A DNA stretch of 32,357 nucleotides from Eubacteriales Family XIII. Incertae Sedis bacterium (lineage in GTDB: Bacteria > Bacillota > Clostridia > Peptostreptococcales > Anaerovoracaceae). A model generated the notes under the pieces. It saw only the letters and a list, made by a program, of their open reading frames with translations, made no database searches and was not told where the DNA came from. Each line of letters begins with the position of its first letter. Positions within the stretch are counted from its first letter, which is position 1. The position numbers and the translations under genes were made by a program. The stretch is taken from positions 1-32,357 of the forward strand of contig JAITKU010000247.1 in assembly GCA_031278255.1 (NCBI GenBank), written 5' to 3'. This document shows, piece by piece, positions 14,891 through 23,303 of the stretch.

Positions 14891-14918
14891 ATTATACCAT
14901 CATATTCCATAATGTCAA
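14891..14918 (-). promoter_or_regulatory. Consensus sigma-A promoter of the Tad-like operon
   Basis: Perfect minus-35 TTGACA (14913-14918) and perfect minus-10 TATAAT (14891-14896) separated by 16 bp, in an AT-rich island (14880-14975) that stands out from the GC-rich surroundings. Predicted start near 14884, leaving a leader of about 118 nt that contains the hairpin at 14812-14853. Confidence 0.85.
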
Positions 14919-15002
14919 GATGTTTTTTGAAGAAATTTAAAATATTTTAAAATAATCCTTTAAAAGGATATATGAATGCGCGCGACGCCGTCGTTTGCGC
15001 CG

Positions 15003-15034
15003 AAAAAAAAAGCCGTTCTGTCGAAGCGGCTTTC
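15003..15034 (-). terminator. Intrinsic terminator at the end of the catabolic operon
   Basis: On the minus strand GAAAGCCG pairs with CGGCTTTTTT around an 11-base loop and is followed by an uninterrupted run of nine T (complement of 15003-15011). It ends transcription coming from the CoA-transferase gene 240 bp upstream and insulates the tad promoter at 14891-14918. Confidence 0.75.
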
Positions 15035-15274
15035 ATCAGAGGTCCTATTTGCATTGCGGCCGGGTTCGCCGTAAATCCTGTTTGAGGGAACAAAGGCGCC
15101 GGGGGATTGGGCGTCGTCGTTCAAGTTCAGTATGGCTTTCTTCACGATCCCGCTTTGTACGCATACAAATCACCCCATCCGATTTATGCGCAGGACCGCA
15201 CAACGCCGCCTCACGGCCGGCGCGTGCGGTCCTGTGGTTTGCGCGAGGCCCGGGATTCCGGACCGGCGTCGGCG
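15035..15274 (-). other. 240-bp 3' region with strong hairpin, possible structured RNA
   Basis: No credible protein gene is seen in this part of the 508-bp stretch between the tad operon and the CoA-transferase gene. A perfect 10-bp inverted repeat (AGGACCGCAC at 15192-15201, GTGCGGTCCT at 15224-15233) encloses a GC-rich loop. Between it and the terminator at 15003 the minus-strand RNA can form further short stems (for example CGGC/GCCG near 15060). This could be a long 3' untranslated region, or a separate small RNA of about 180 nt ending at the terminator. No good promoter for the latter was found. Confidence 0.35.
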
Positions 15275-16606
15275 TCAGCGCTTGTTGCTCCTGCGCCAAA
15301 CGCCCAGCTGTTCCGCTTCCCGGATCAATTCATCCCGAAAATCGGGATGCGCGATCGAAATAATCGCCTCGGCCCGCTCCCAGAACGTGCGTCCTTTCAG
15401 GTCCACGACGCCGTATTCCGTAACGAGGAAATGCACCATGGTCCGCGGCGCCGTCACGACGGCCCCGGGCGTGAGGACGGACTTGATTCTGGATACCAGC
15501 GCGCCCTTTTTCGTATAGGCGGAACTCATGCAGATGAAAGCCCGCCCGCCTTTCGAGCGATACGCGCCGTAGGTGAAATCCACCTGCCCGCCCGTTCCGC
15601 TGATCTGTCTGGTACCCGCGGATTCCGAACACACCTGCCCCAGAATATCCACCTCGACGCAGTTGTTGATCGCCACAACCTTGTCGTTTTTCGCGATCAC
15701 GAAAGGATCGTTCGTGTAATCCACCGGATAGAAAGCGACCTGCGGATTGTCGTTGATGAAATCGTAGGTTGTTCGGCCGCCCAGCGCAAAGGTGCAGACG
15801 ACCTTGTATTTGTCGATGTTCTTTCGCGCGCCCGTCACGCGGCCCGCGTCGATCATATCCACAAAGGAATCCACGAACATCTCCGTGTGGATGCCGAGGT
15901 CTTTCAGATCGGATTTTGCGATCATCGCGCCCACGGCGTTCGGCATACCGCCGATCCCCAGTTGCAGACAGTCCCCGTCCTCCAGGCGTTCCATAATCAA
16001 TTCCGCGATCTTCTGATCCGTCTCGCTCGGAACGATGGGCGGCAGTTCCGGCAGCAGCCAATTCGCCTCCGTGATCTTGGACACCTTGCTGATGTGGACG
16101 GCCTCTTGAAAACCGCCGTAGCACTTGGGCATGTTGGGATTCACTTCGAGTATGATCGTATCCGCGGTTTCGCAGAGCGCCATCGCGTGCGACACCTGCG
16201 GCCCAAAATTGAAATATCCCCATTCGTCCATCGGGGGAACGGCCAGAAACAACACGTTTGTATCGATGTGTTCCCTGTAATACCGCGGCTGTTCGTGATA
16301 CAGCACCGGCAGATGCCAGCACAGACCTTGGTCACTGAGTACCCTTTCAAAGGCGCCCAGATGCGTGCTGTTATACGTGAAATGCGCGTTTTCGGGATCC
16401 GCTTTCACCACCTCCGGCGTCCCGATGCGCGAGGTTCCGCGAATCTTCACGTCGAACAGCTCGTCCTTTCTCTTGGCAAGCGCCCTGTCCAATTCCACGA
16501 CCTGACCCGCGAAAGCGCCGTATTCCACCCAATCTCCGGATTTGACCGCTCGGACGGCCTCATCCGCCGTAACCAGTTTGCGCCTGTATTCTTCTCGATA
16601 ATTCAC
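15275..16606 (-). CDS. Acetyl-CoA hydrolase/transferase family CoA-transferase (butyryl-CoA:acetate type)
   Basis: Moves CoA between a short-chain acyl-CoA and a free acid such as acetate. The 443-residue length and motifs match the Cat/4-hydroxybutyrate/butyryl-CoA:acetate CoA-transferase family: GIGGMPNAV, NNCVEVDILGQVCSE with the candidate active-site glutamate, and SGTGGQVDFTYGAYRSKGG, whose form is close to butyryl-CoA transferases. The start is GTG with a moderate AGGCAGG site upstream; no nearby ATG fits. It is the last gene of the sigma-54 unit, 24 bp after the acyl-CoA dehydrogenase. It would activate the incoming acid in degradation, or release butyrate if the pathway ran the other way. 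Exact acyl preference cannot be read from sequence. Confidence 0.85.
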   Translation of the reverse strand: MNYREEYRRKLVTADEAVRAVKSGDWVEYGAFAGQVVELDRALAKRKDELFDVKIRGTSRIGTPEVVKADPENAHFTYNSTHLGAFERVLSDQGLCWHLPVLYHEQPRYYREHIDTNVLFLAVPPMDEWGYFNFGPQVSHAMALCETADTIILEVNPNMPKCYGGFQEAVHISKVSKITEANWLLPELPPIVPSETDQKIAELIMERLEDGDCLQLGIGGMPNAVGAMIAKSDLKDLGIHTEMFVDSFVDMIDAGRVTGARKNIDKYKVVCTFALGGRTTYDFINDNPQVAFYPVDYTNDPFVIAKNDKVVAINNCVEVDILGQVCSESAGTRQISGTGGQVDFTYGAYRSKGGRAFICMSSAYTKKGALVSRIKSVLTPGAVVTAPRTMVHFLVTEYGVVDLKGRTFWERAEAIISIAHPDFRDELIREAEQLGVWRRSNKR

Positions 16607-16630
16607 TTCAAGACCTGCCTTTCACCCGAA

Positions 16631-18430
16631 TCAATCGATAAAGTATCGGTCCTCCATCTGCAAGAACGCCGCGTCATTCTTCACAATCGCGTCCAGCCGG
16701 CCCGTCACCTGCGGCAGTATGGCGCCGATGAAGAACTTGGCGGTGTTGATCTTGGAGTTGAGGAAATCGGCGTCGGTCTCGGCATCGGCTTTCAGCTTCT
16801 CGGAAGCCGTGACCGACTGCGAAAGGAGCATCCACGCCGTCGCAAGGTCTATCGCGATGTTCAGGTAAGGCGTCGCGAAAGAGTAGGCCAAGAACGCGTT
16901 TTCTTTCAGGCGCGCCCGCAAAAGATCGCTCGTTTCGACGAACTTATTTACATATATTTCCATATCCGCCGCGTAAGCGGACAGTTCGGGGATCGCCTCG
17001 GCCGCCCGTATGACGGCGCGCATCTCGTCGATCAGCGCTTTGAAAGCGGTCGCGTCCCGCATGACGATCTTGCGTCCCAGCAGATCGTTCGCCTGTATGC
17101 CGTTGGTTCCCTCGTAGATGCTCGTGATCTTGCAATCGCGCGCCAACTGCTCCACGTAGTATTCTTGGCAGTATCCGTAGCCGCCGAAAATTTGAATCGC
17201 CGCGGTGCAGACATCGAAGCCCCTTTCGGAGCCGCCCGCCTTGCAGATCGGCGTCAGGATTTCAACCAAGTCGCTGTACTTCTGCCTCTCGGCCTCGTCC
17301 GAGACGAGTTCCTTCAGATCCAGACATTTGGCGGCGTACAGCAGGAGTGCGCGGATGCCCTCGGTGTAACTCTTCATGAAAAGGAGATTTCTTCTCACGT
17401 CGGGATGCTCGATGATGGGCACCTGCGGACCCGTCTTTTGTCCGAACGCGACGCCCTGCTTCCGTTCCCGCGCAAAATCCAAGGCGTGCAGATAGGCGGA
17501 ACTGCCCATGGAGATGCCCTCCATGCCCACCACGATGCGCTGCTCGTTCATCATGTTGAACATGGTGACGATGCCCTTGCAGCGGCCGCCGATCAACTCG
17601 CCGATGCAGTTGTCGTTGTCGCCGTAGGCCAAGGAGGCCGTGGCGGAGCCTTTCATGCCCATCTTATGCTCGATGCCCGTGCAGACGACATCGTTGTCCG
17701 CCCCAAGGCTTCCGTCGTCATTGACCCTGATCTTGGGGACGATGAAGCAGGACAGACCCTTCGTGCCCTCGGGATCGCCCTCCACTCTGGCCAAAAGGAT
17801 ATGCACGATGTTCTCCGTGAGGTCCGAATCCCCCTGGCTGATGAATATCTTGTTGCCCTTGATCTTGTATGTCCCGTCCTCGTTCGGCGTCGCTTTCGTG
17901 CGGATGGCGCCCACGTCGCTGCCCGCCTCCGGCTCGGTGAGGTCCATGCAGCCGCCCCACACGCCCTCCCAGACGGGACCCAGATACTTCGCCTTTTGCT
18001 CCTCCGTCCCGAATATCTCAATGACCTTTCCCGCGCTGTGCGTGAGGCAGGTATAGACCATCAGGGACTGATTGGCCGCGAAGAACAGCATCTGCGTGAG
18101 GTAGTTGAGCATCGCAGGCATCTGCTGTCCGCCGAGATCGAAATCCTCTGCGGGCGCCGTCCAGCCCCCCTCGCAGAACTTCTTATAGGCCGCGTGAAAC
18201 GCCGCCGGAACCGTCACCTTGCCGTTGTCGAAAGCCACCCCCGTCTTGTCGCCCGTTTCGTTGATGGGATAATACTCGCTCACCGCCAGCTTTTCCGCCG
18301 TGTCGATCGCCATATCGACCGTGTCTTTCGCATAGTCGCTGAACTTCTCGTACGCGAACAGATCGGCTATCTTCAACTGATCGTAGATAGCAAATCCGGC
18401 GTCTTTCAGGTCTATTAATTTGTTACCCAT
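16631..18430 (-). CDS. Acyl-CoA dehydrogenase with C-terminal extension (about 600 residues)
   Basis: FAD enzyme that introduces the 2,3 double bond into an acyl-CoA. At 599 residues it is the long type (DmdC/FadE-like, with an extra C-terminal acetyl-CoA-dehydrogenase-like domain) rather than the 380-residue short-chain type. Visible are MDLTEPEAGSDVG in the FAD/substrate region, IFGGYGYCQEY, and IYEGTNGIQ with the usual catalytic glutamate. The second of two ATGs is chosen because GGGAGGA precedes it; the first is four codons earlier. No electron-transfer flavoprotein genes (etfAB) are near, so electrons must go to ETF encoded elsewhere. Gap to the thiolase is about 170 bp and holds only short hairpins. 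Confidence 0.92.
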   Translation of the reverse strand: MGNKLIDLKDAGFAIYDQLKIADLFAYEKFSDYAKDTVDMAIDTAEKLAVSEYYPINETGDKTGVAFDNGKVTVPAAFHAAYKKFCEGGWTAPAEDFDLGGQQMPAMLNYLTQMLFFAANQSLMVYTCLTHSAGKVIEIFGTEEQKAKYLGPVWEGVWGGCMDLTEPEAGSDVGAIRTKATPNEDGTYKIKGNKIFISQGDSDLTENIVHILLARVEGDPEGTKGLSCFIVPKIRVNDDGSLGADNDVVCTGIEHKMGMKGSATASLAYGDNDNCIGELIGGRCKGIVTMFNMMNEQRIVVGMEGISMGSSAYLHALDFARERKQGVAFGQKTGPQVPIIEHPDVRRNLLFMKSYTEGIRALLLYAAKCLDLKELVSDEAERQKYSDLVEILTPICKAGGSERGFDVCTAAIQIFGGYGYCQEYYVEQLARDCKITSIYEGTNGIQANDLLGRKIVMRDATAFKALIDEMRAVIRAAEAIPELSAYAADMEIYVNKFVETSDLLRARLKENAFLAYSFATPYLNIAIDLATAWMLLSQSVTASEKLKADAETDADFLNSKINTAKFFIGAILPQVTGRLDAIVKNDAAFLQMEDRYFID

Positions 18431-18599
18431 GAATCCTCCCATGCGACCTTTCGGTCGTCGTAAGCCGCACGCCGGCTCGGAATGGACAAGCCCGCAGTAA
18501 AACCGCGGGGTATCGTCCCGGCGTTCATTGATATATTTTCCCCGGAACCGAGCGAAGCCGCGAGGAACGCAAAGCCCGAGGAAGAAAGCGCCCGCGCGC

Positions 18600-19787
18600 C
18601 TACTTTATGTTTTCGATTATGAACGCCCCGGCCGGTCCGCCGCTGGCGCACATGGAAGAACACGCGTAACGGCCGCCGCGCCGTTTCAGTTCGTAGACGG
18701 CCGCCATGATGATGCGCGCGCCCGTCATACCCACGGGATGCCCGAGGGGGATGCCGGAGCCGTAGGCGTTTAAGCGATCCAAGGGTATCTTGAGTTCGCG
18801 GTTGCAGCCGAGTACCTGCGCGGCGAAAGCCTCGTTCAACTCCCAGTAATCGATATCGTTCAGGTCCAGCTCGGCGTACCGCAGCGCCTTGTGTACGGCC
18901 GGCACCACGCCCATGCCCATGATGCGCGGCTCAACCGATCCGGTCGCGGCCGATACGACGCGCGCCAAGGGTTTTATTCCCAGTTCTTTCGCCTTGTCCG
19001 CCGACATCATGATGACAGCCGCCGCGCCGTCGTTCAGACCGGAGGCGTTGAAAGCCGTGACCGTCCCGTCTTTTTTGAAAACGGGGCGCAGCTTCGCCGC
19101 CATTTCGAGCGTGTAATCCCGCTGCGGATGCTCGTCGGTGTCGAATATCTGCACGCCCTTGCGCGACTTGATCTCCACGGGGACGATCTCCTCCTTGAAG
19201 ATGCCCGTATCCATCGCCTTGCAAGCCCGCTCGTGGCTCATCACGGCATACTCGTCCTGCTCCTCGCGGCTGATCCCGTACTGCTCGGCGATGTTTTCGG
19301 CCGTAACGCCCATGTGGTAGCCCTCAAAGGCGCAGACCAAACCGCCGATCATCATGCTATCCTGCACCGTCTCGCCGTCGCCCAGGCGGTACCCCTTGCG
19401 CGCGTTCATGAGAAGGTAAGGCGCGTTTGACATGCTCTCCATGCCGACTGCGGCGCCCACCTCTATGCGGCCGAGCATAATGGCCTGCGAGAGAAAGTCC
19501 GCGGCGCGCATGGACGAGGGGCACTGCTGGTGTACGGTCGTGGATGTGGTTTCGACGGGACAGCCGGCTTTCAGCGTAACCCATCTGGCCGAGTTGCCGG
19601 GAGCGCCGGCCTGATTCACGTGTCCGGCGATGACTTCCTCTATCAGATCGGCTTCGATCCCCGCCCTTTCTATGGCGCCTTTCAGCGCCAAGGTCCCGAG
19701 TTCATGCGCTTTCAACGACTGCAATCCGCCCATATAATCGCCGATGGCCGTGCGCGCGCCCGCCGCGATTACAACCTCTTTCAACAT
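18600..19787 (-). CDS. Thiolase (acetyl-CoA acetyltransferase family) with unusual active-site motifs
   Basis: Cleaves 3-ketoacyl-CoA with CoA to acetyl-CoA, or condenses two acetyl-CoA. The 395-residue protein has thiolase motifs in order: nucleophilic Cys in VHQQCPSSMRAAD (usual form N-x-x-CxSG), WELNEAFAAQV, GHPVGMTGAR and a C-terminal Cys in MCASGGPAGAF (usual form CIGGGxG). The catalytic residues are kept but their surroundings differ from classical biosynthetic thiolases, which may mean a different acyl preference. The second ATG is taken because GGAGG precedes it by five bases. It lies between the frameshifted enoyl-CoA hydratase and the acyl-CoA dehydrogenase. Confidence 0.9.
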   Translation of the reverse strand: MLKEVVIAAGARTAIGDYMGGLQSLKAHELGTLALKGAIERAGIEADLIEEVIAGHVNQAGAPGNSARWVTLKAGCPVETTSTTVHQQCPSSMRAADFLSQAIMLGRIEVGAAVGMESMSNAPYLLMNARKGYRLGDGETVQDSMMIGGLVCAFEGYHMGVTAENIAEQYGISREEQDEYAVMSHERACKAMDTGIFKEEIVPVEIKSRKGVQIFDTDEHPQRDYTLEMAAKLRPVFKKDGTVTAFNASGLNDGAAAVIMMSADKAKELGIKPLARVVSAATGSVEPRIMGMGVVPAVHKALRYAELDLNDIDYWELNEAFAAQVLGCNRELKIPLDRLNAYGSGIPLGHPVGMTGARIIMAAVYELKRRGGRYACSSMCASGGPAGAFIIENIK

Positions 19788-19877
19788 AATTGCCTCCATT
19801 GCAGCCTATGGCCGCCACAAATAATACGCGAAAATATTCCTCTGTGAAGATTCTGTTTTCACGCCTGCTTCCTGCCA

Positions 19878-20643
19878 TCATCTCCCTATGAACGCGGCCT
19901 TGCGCTTTTCCATAAATGCGCGCATCCCCTCTTTCTGATCCGCAGTGGCGAAGAGCAGGGCCCAGTGACTCGCCTCAAACGCGGAACCCGTATCGAGGTC
20001 CGTATCGGCGGCGGCGTTGATGCACGCCTTTGCCAGCTTCAGCGCGACAGACGCCTTGCCCGCAAGCTCCTCGGCCAGCTTCAGAGCCTTCTCCAAGGGG
20101 CTCTCCGCCAAAACATCGACCAAGCCGCATTTCCAAGGCCGCCTCGCCCTTGAGCGTCGCGCCCGTGAAGATCAATTGCTTCGCCTTGGAAAGCCCGACC
20201 AGCCGCGGAAGCCGTTGCGTGCCGCCCGCCCCCGGGAATATGCCGAGATTGATCTCCGGGAAACCCATCTTCGCGTCCGGCGCCGCGATCCTGATATCGC
20301 AGCACAGCGCCAGTTCCATGCCGCCGCCGAGGGCAAAGCCCTCGATGGCCGCGATCACGGGCTTCGGGCAGTTCGCGATCTTGTTGAAGGTCTTGGAAAA
20401 AGAGAAAGCGCGGGCTTCCTCCGGACTGAGTTCCGCCATATTGGTGATGTCGGCACCCGCCGCGAAGTTCTTTTCGCCCGTTATAACGACGGCCCCCGTA
20501 TTCTTATCGGCGGCAAGTTCGTCAAAGACCTTGTCGAGTTCGGCGACCGTCTCCGCGTTCAGGGCGTTCAGACTCTTGGGACGGTTCAAATTTATGATGG
20601 AAACATTGTTTTCGTTGCGGACGATTATGTTTTTGCAGAGCAT
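19878..20643 (-). pseudogene. crt: Enoyl-CoA hydratase (crotonase) broken by a single-base frameshift
   Basis: Hydrates crotonyl-CoA to 3-hydroxybutyryl-CoA. From the ATG at 20643 one frame gives NRPKSLNALN, KNFAAGADITNM, GFALGGGMELALCCDIRIA and GIFPGAGGTQRLPR, then KGEAALEM. At about 20127 the homology moves to another frame, continuing GLVDVLAESPLEKA through FATADQKEGMRAFMEKRKA, the normal crotonase C terminus, to a stop at 19878. One surplus base (GAAATG-C-GGCTTG) explains it. Correcting it gives a normal 254 residues. Uncorrected, the protein would lose the C-terminal helical domain needed for oligomerisation. Either a real recent mutation or a sequencing/assembly error. There is no slippery sequence to suggest programmed frameshifting. 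Confidence 0.85.
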
Positions 20644-20663
20644 CTTCCTCACATACCCTTTCT

Positions 20664-21527
20664 TTATCTTTCCGTGTAGTCGTAATAACCTTTCCCCGTC
20701 TTACGGCCGTAGTCGCCCCTTCCGAATCGTTCCGTCAGGCTGGGACTGGGCCTATCATCTAAATTTCCCGTTTCTCGGAAACGTTCCATGCCGAGATGAT
20801 ATTCGAGATCGATGCCCGTCATGTCCAGCAGTTCAAAAGGACCCATCGGATGTCCGAACGCGCCCTTGACCGCGGCATCTATATCCTCGATCGACGCAAT
20901 CCCCTGATCCAGCAGATAGCAGGCCTCCTTGGTCAAGACGCTGAAAATTCGATTGCACAGAAACCCGTAGATTTCCTTTTTGACTTTGGCGGGTTTTTTT
21001 CCGAGTGCGCGCGCCAACTCCATGACTTTCTCCACCGTATCGTCGGACACATGCGGCCCCTGTACGACCTCTACAGTCTGCATGATCAGAGCGGGATTGA
21101 AGAAGTGCATGTTGAGTACCTTGTCGGGGCGCGCGGTCGCGTCCGCGATCTTGGAACTGACCAGATAGGAACTGTTCGTGGCCAGAATGGCATGCGGCGG
21201 CGCAATTCCGTCCAGCTGCGCGAAGATATTCCGCTTGACGGCAAGGTCCTCGACGGCGGCTTCTATGACGATATCCGCGTTATTCGCGGCCTCCTCTAAG
21301 CCGGAGACAAAATGCAGGTGCTTGTTCACATACTCTATCTGCGCGTCGGTGATCTTCTCTTTCGCTTTCCGCTTGGGCAACCAGCCGTCCACGAAGTCCT
21401 GCGCCCGCCGCAAAGCCTCCGGCGAGGTGTCCGCGCAATAGGTCTCAAAGCCCGAAACGGCGGCAAGCAACGCGATCTGTTGCCCCATCAAGCCCGCCCC
21501 TACCACGCATACCGTTTTGATGTCCAT
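20664..21527 (-). CDS. hbd: 3-hydroxybutyryl-CoA dehydrogenase (3-hydroxyacyl-CoA dehydrogenase family)
   Basis: NAD(P)-dependent oxidation of 3-hydroxyacyl-CoA to 3-ketoacyl-CoA, or the reverse. The 287 residues match single-domain clostridial Hbd: Rossmann motif VVGAGLMGQQIA near the N terminus, IEAAVED, the catalytic histidine in NMHFFNPALIMQTVEVV, NRIFS, HPMGPFELLDMTG and a C-terminal GRKTGKGYYDY. AAAGGAGG lies 11 bases before the ATG, a slightly long spacing. It is 20 bp upstream of the hydratase gene. Confidence 0.94.
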   Translation of the reverse strand: MDIKTVCVVGAGLMGQQIALLAAVSGFETYCADTSPEALRRAQDFVDGWLPKRKAKEKITDAQIEYVNKHLHFVSGLEEAANNADIVIEAAVEDLAVKRNIFAQLDGIAPPHAILATNSSYLVSSKIADATARPDKVLNMHFFNPALIMQTVEVVQGPHVSDDTVEKVMELARALGKKPAKVKKEIYGFLCNRIFSVLTKEACYLLDQGIASIEDIDAAVKGAFGHPMGPFELLDMTGIDLEYHLGMERFRETGNLDDRPSPSLTERFGRGDYGRKTGKGYYDYTER

Positions 21528-21572
21528 TGTCAGTTATACCTCCTTTTGAAAATCAGATATATTGTAATTTCA

Positions 21573-23168
21573 CTACTGTCCGAATACGGTTTTGCCGCCC
21601 AGGATCGTCTGTTCCACTTTCATCTCCATGATCCGCTCGGGATCATCGTCAACCATCGTGGGATCGATGTTCGTGACAACGATGTCCGCCAGTTTTCCCG
21701 CTTCCAGCGTCCCTTTCCGATGTTCGTCGAAAGTCAGATACGCGCCGGCCGCCGTATAGGAGTATATGACCTCCTGCGCGGTGATCCGCTCTTTCTCGCC
21801 GCAGGACAGACCGCTCACCGACTTCCGCACGATGGCCGCGCGGATGATCGGCTTCGGATCGATGGCCGCCACGGGGAAGTCGCTGCCGGACGCGACGACG
21901 ATGCCGCCGTCCAGCAAAGAACGGAATGGAAAGGATTGCGAAACGCGTTCCCCGTAATTCCTCGTAAGCGTATCGCCGAAATAATACAGGAAACCCGGAT
22001 TCATAAGGGGCAGGACACCCTCCTTGATCACCCGCTCGATGAGGGGCGGATAACAGAACGAGCAGTGTTCTATCCGATGCCGCGCGTCCTTACGCGGCAG
22101 ACGCTCCTGCGCTTTCTTGTAAGCGTCCAACACCATGGTGATCGCGATATCGCCGATCGCGTGCGTGGAAACCTGCACGCCCTGCGAATGCGCTTCCCAC
22201 ACCATCTCGTCCAAGGCTTCCTGCGTGTGATACGTGAGTCCCGCGTTGCCGTCGTACGCGCTCGGCTCGGACATGCGCGCCGTGCCGGCGCCGCCGCTGC
22301 CGTCCAGCATGATCTTGCGCCCCTGCAGCTTGAACAGATCGTTGCCGAGGGGAATGGGCGCGCACGCGTCGCGCAGCCTCTTATACATGGCGTCGAGACA
22401 ATAGGCGGCGACCCTGACTGTGAGGTTTCCGTCTTTCAAGACCCTGTCCCAAACAGCGAGATCCTTTCCCTCTCCGCCGGGTACGCCCATTCCCGTCGTA
22501 CTCGTGATGCCGAGCGCGTTGTACATCCCGCTCAGACGCTTCATCGTCCTCGACAGTTGGGCCGCGCCCACGGGCGGTATGACCTCCGTCATCGCGGAAT
22601 ACGCCGTCTCGCAGAGGCGCCCCGTCAGCTTGCCGTCCCTCTTGACGATCTCGCCCCCGGGCGGATCCTCCGTATCGGGACCGTAACCCCGCGCTTTCAT
22701 CGCGAGCGAATTCGCAAGCCCCACGTGCAGGCATACGCGCGAGATGGCCAAGGGATGGTCCGGAACGGCGGCGTCCAGTTCCTCGAGGTTCGGTTCCCGG
22801 CCCTCCGCGAAAAGGCCCTCGTCGTAACCGTAAGCCTCCACCCATTCGCCCGCGGGCGTCTCGGCGGCCCGCGCCTTGAGTCTCTCGAAGAATTCGCCGT
22901 GAGACTTCGCGCCCGTAAGGTTCACCTTGGACAGGATGCCCACGCCGAACAGGGGATGGCTGTGGTTGTCGTTGAAGCCGGGCAATACCGTCTTGCCCGC
23001 GAGGTCAAGGATCTTGGTATCCGGACCCGTTACCGTCGCAAAGTCCTCGAAATCCCCCACACCCAGGATTGTATCGCCAAAGACGGCGAGCGCGGACCCG
23101 ACGGGATTCTTTTTGTCCATTGTGCGAATGTTCGCGTTCTTGATCACGAAATCGGCCTTGAATGACAT
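21573..23168 (-). CDS. Metal-dependent amidohydrolase, YtcJ/Amidohydro_3 type
   Basis: Predicted zinc- or iron-dependent hydrolase acting on an amide or related C-N bond; substrate unknown. The 531-residue protein shows the family order: N-terminal beta-sandwich strand (VIKNANIRTMD), first metal motif PGFNDNHSHP, HAIGD, HRIEHCSF, and the final aspartate in ASGSDFPV, then the closing C-terminal strands (GKLADIVV). All metal ligands I would expect are present. No signal peptide, so cytoplasmic. GGAGGAG precedes the ATG. Being directly after the transporter and before beta-oxidation genes, it probably releases an acid that the CoA-transferase then activates. Confidence 0.88.
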   Translation of the reverse strand: MSFKADFVIKNANIRTMDKKNPVGSALAVFGDTILGVGDFEDFATVTGPDTKILDLAGKTVLPGFNDNHSHPLFGVGILSKVNLTGAKSHGEFFERLKARAAETPAGEWVEAYGYDEGLFAEGREPNLEELDAAVPDHPLAISRVCLHVGLANSLAMKARGYGPDTEDPPGGEIVKRDGKLTGRLCETAYSAMTEVIPPVGAAQLSRTMKRLSGMYNALGITSTTGMGVPGGEGKDLAVWDRVLKDGNLTVRVAAYCLDAMYKRLRDACAPIPLGNDLFKLQGRKIMLDGSGGAGTARMSEPSAYDGNAGLTYHTQEALDEMVWEAHSQGVQVSTHAIGDIAITMVLDAYKKAQERLPRKDARHRIEHCSFCYPPLIERVIKEGVLPLMNPGFLYYFGDTLTRNYGERVSQSFPFRSLLDGGIVVASGSDFPVAAIDPKPIIRAAIVRKSVSGLSCGEKERITAQEVIYSYTAAGAYLTFDEHRKGTLEAGKLADIVVTNIDPTMVDDDPERIMEMKVEQTILGGKTVFGQ

Positions 23169-23226
23169 GACAAACTCCTCCTCTTTTCAAAACGTCTCTT
23201 AAATGTTATTGCTGCCCGGTTTTGAA

Positions 23227-23262
23227 AGGCGGCGGACGGAGCCCTGAGCCGTCAAGCCGCCT
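23227..23262 (-). other. Intercistronic hairpin between transporter and amidohydrolase genes
   Basis: AGGCGGC (23227-23233) and GCCGCCT (23256-23262) are perfect inverted arms, with an inner GACGG/CCGTC pairing. It sits in the 135-bp gap of the operon. The minus-strand RNA lacks a T-run after it, so it is more likely a processing or stability element than a terminator. Confidence 0.45.
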
Positions 23263-23303
23263 GTTCAACAATTGATTTACGTTTTGCGCTTCAATCGAAC
23301 GAT

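Noticed and set aside
14960-15145. Open frame of 61 codons on the minus strand starting with GTG near the 15003 terminator
   Set aside because: It runs straight through the intrinsic terminator, has no ribosome binding site and resembles no known peptide.
15107-18418. 1103-codon open frame on the plus strand opposite the CoA-transferase and acyl-CoA dehydrogenase genes
   Set aside because: It is a GC-rich antisense shadow: the minus strand encodes recognisable conserved enzymes over the whole length, and the plus-strand product is His/Arg-rich with no domain. Similar shadows opposite the sigma-54 activator, thrS and the ECF fusion were dropped for the same reason.
20115-20140. Programmed frameshifting in the crotonase gene
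   Set aside because: No slippery heptamer or stimulatory structure is evident, and crotonases are not known to need recoding; mutation or sequencing error is simpler.
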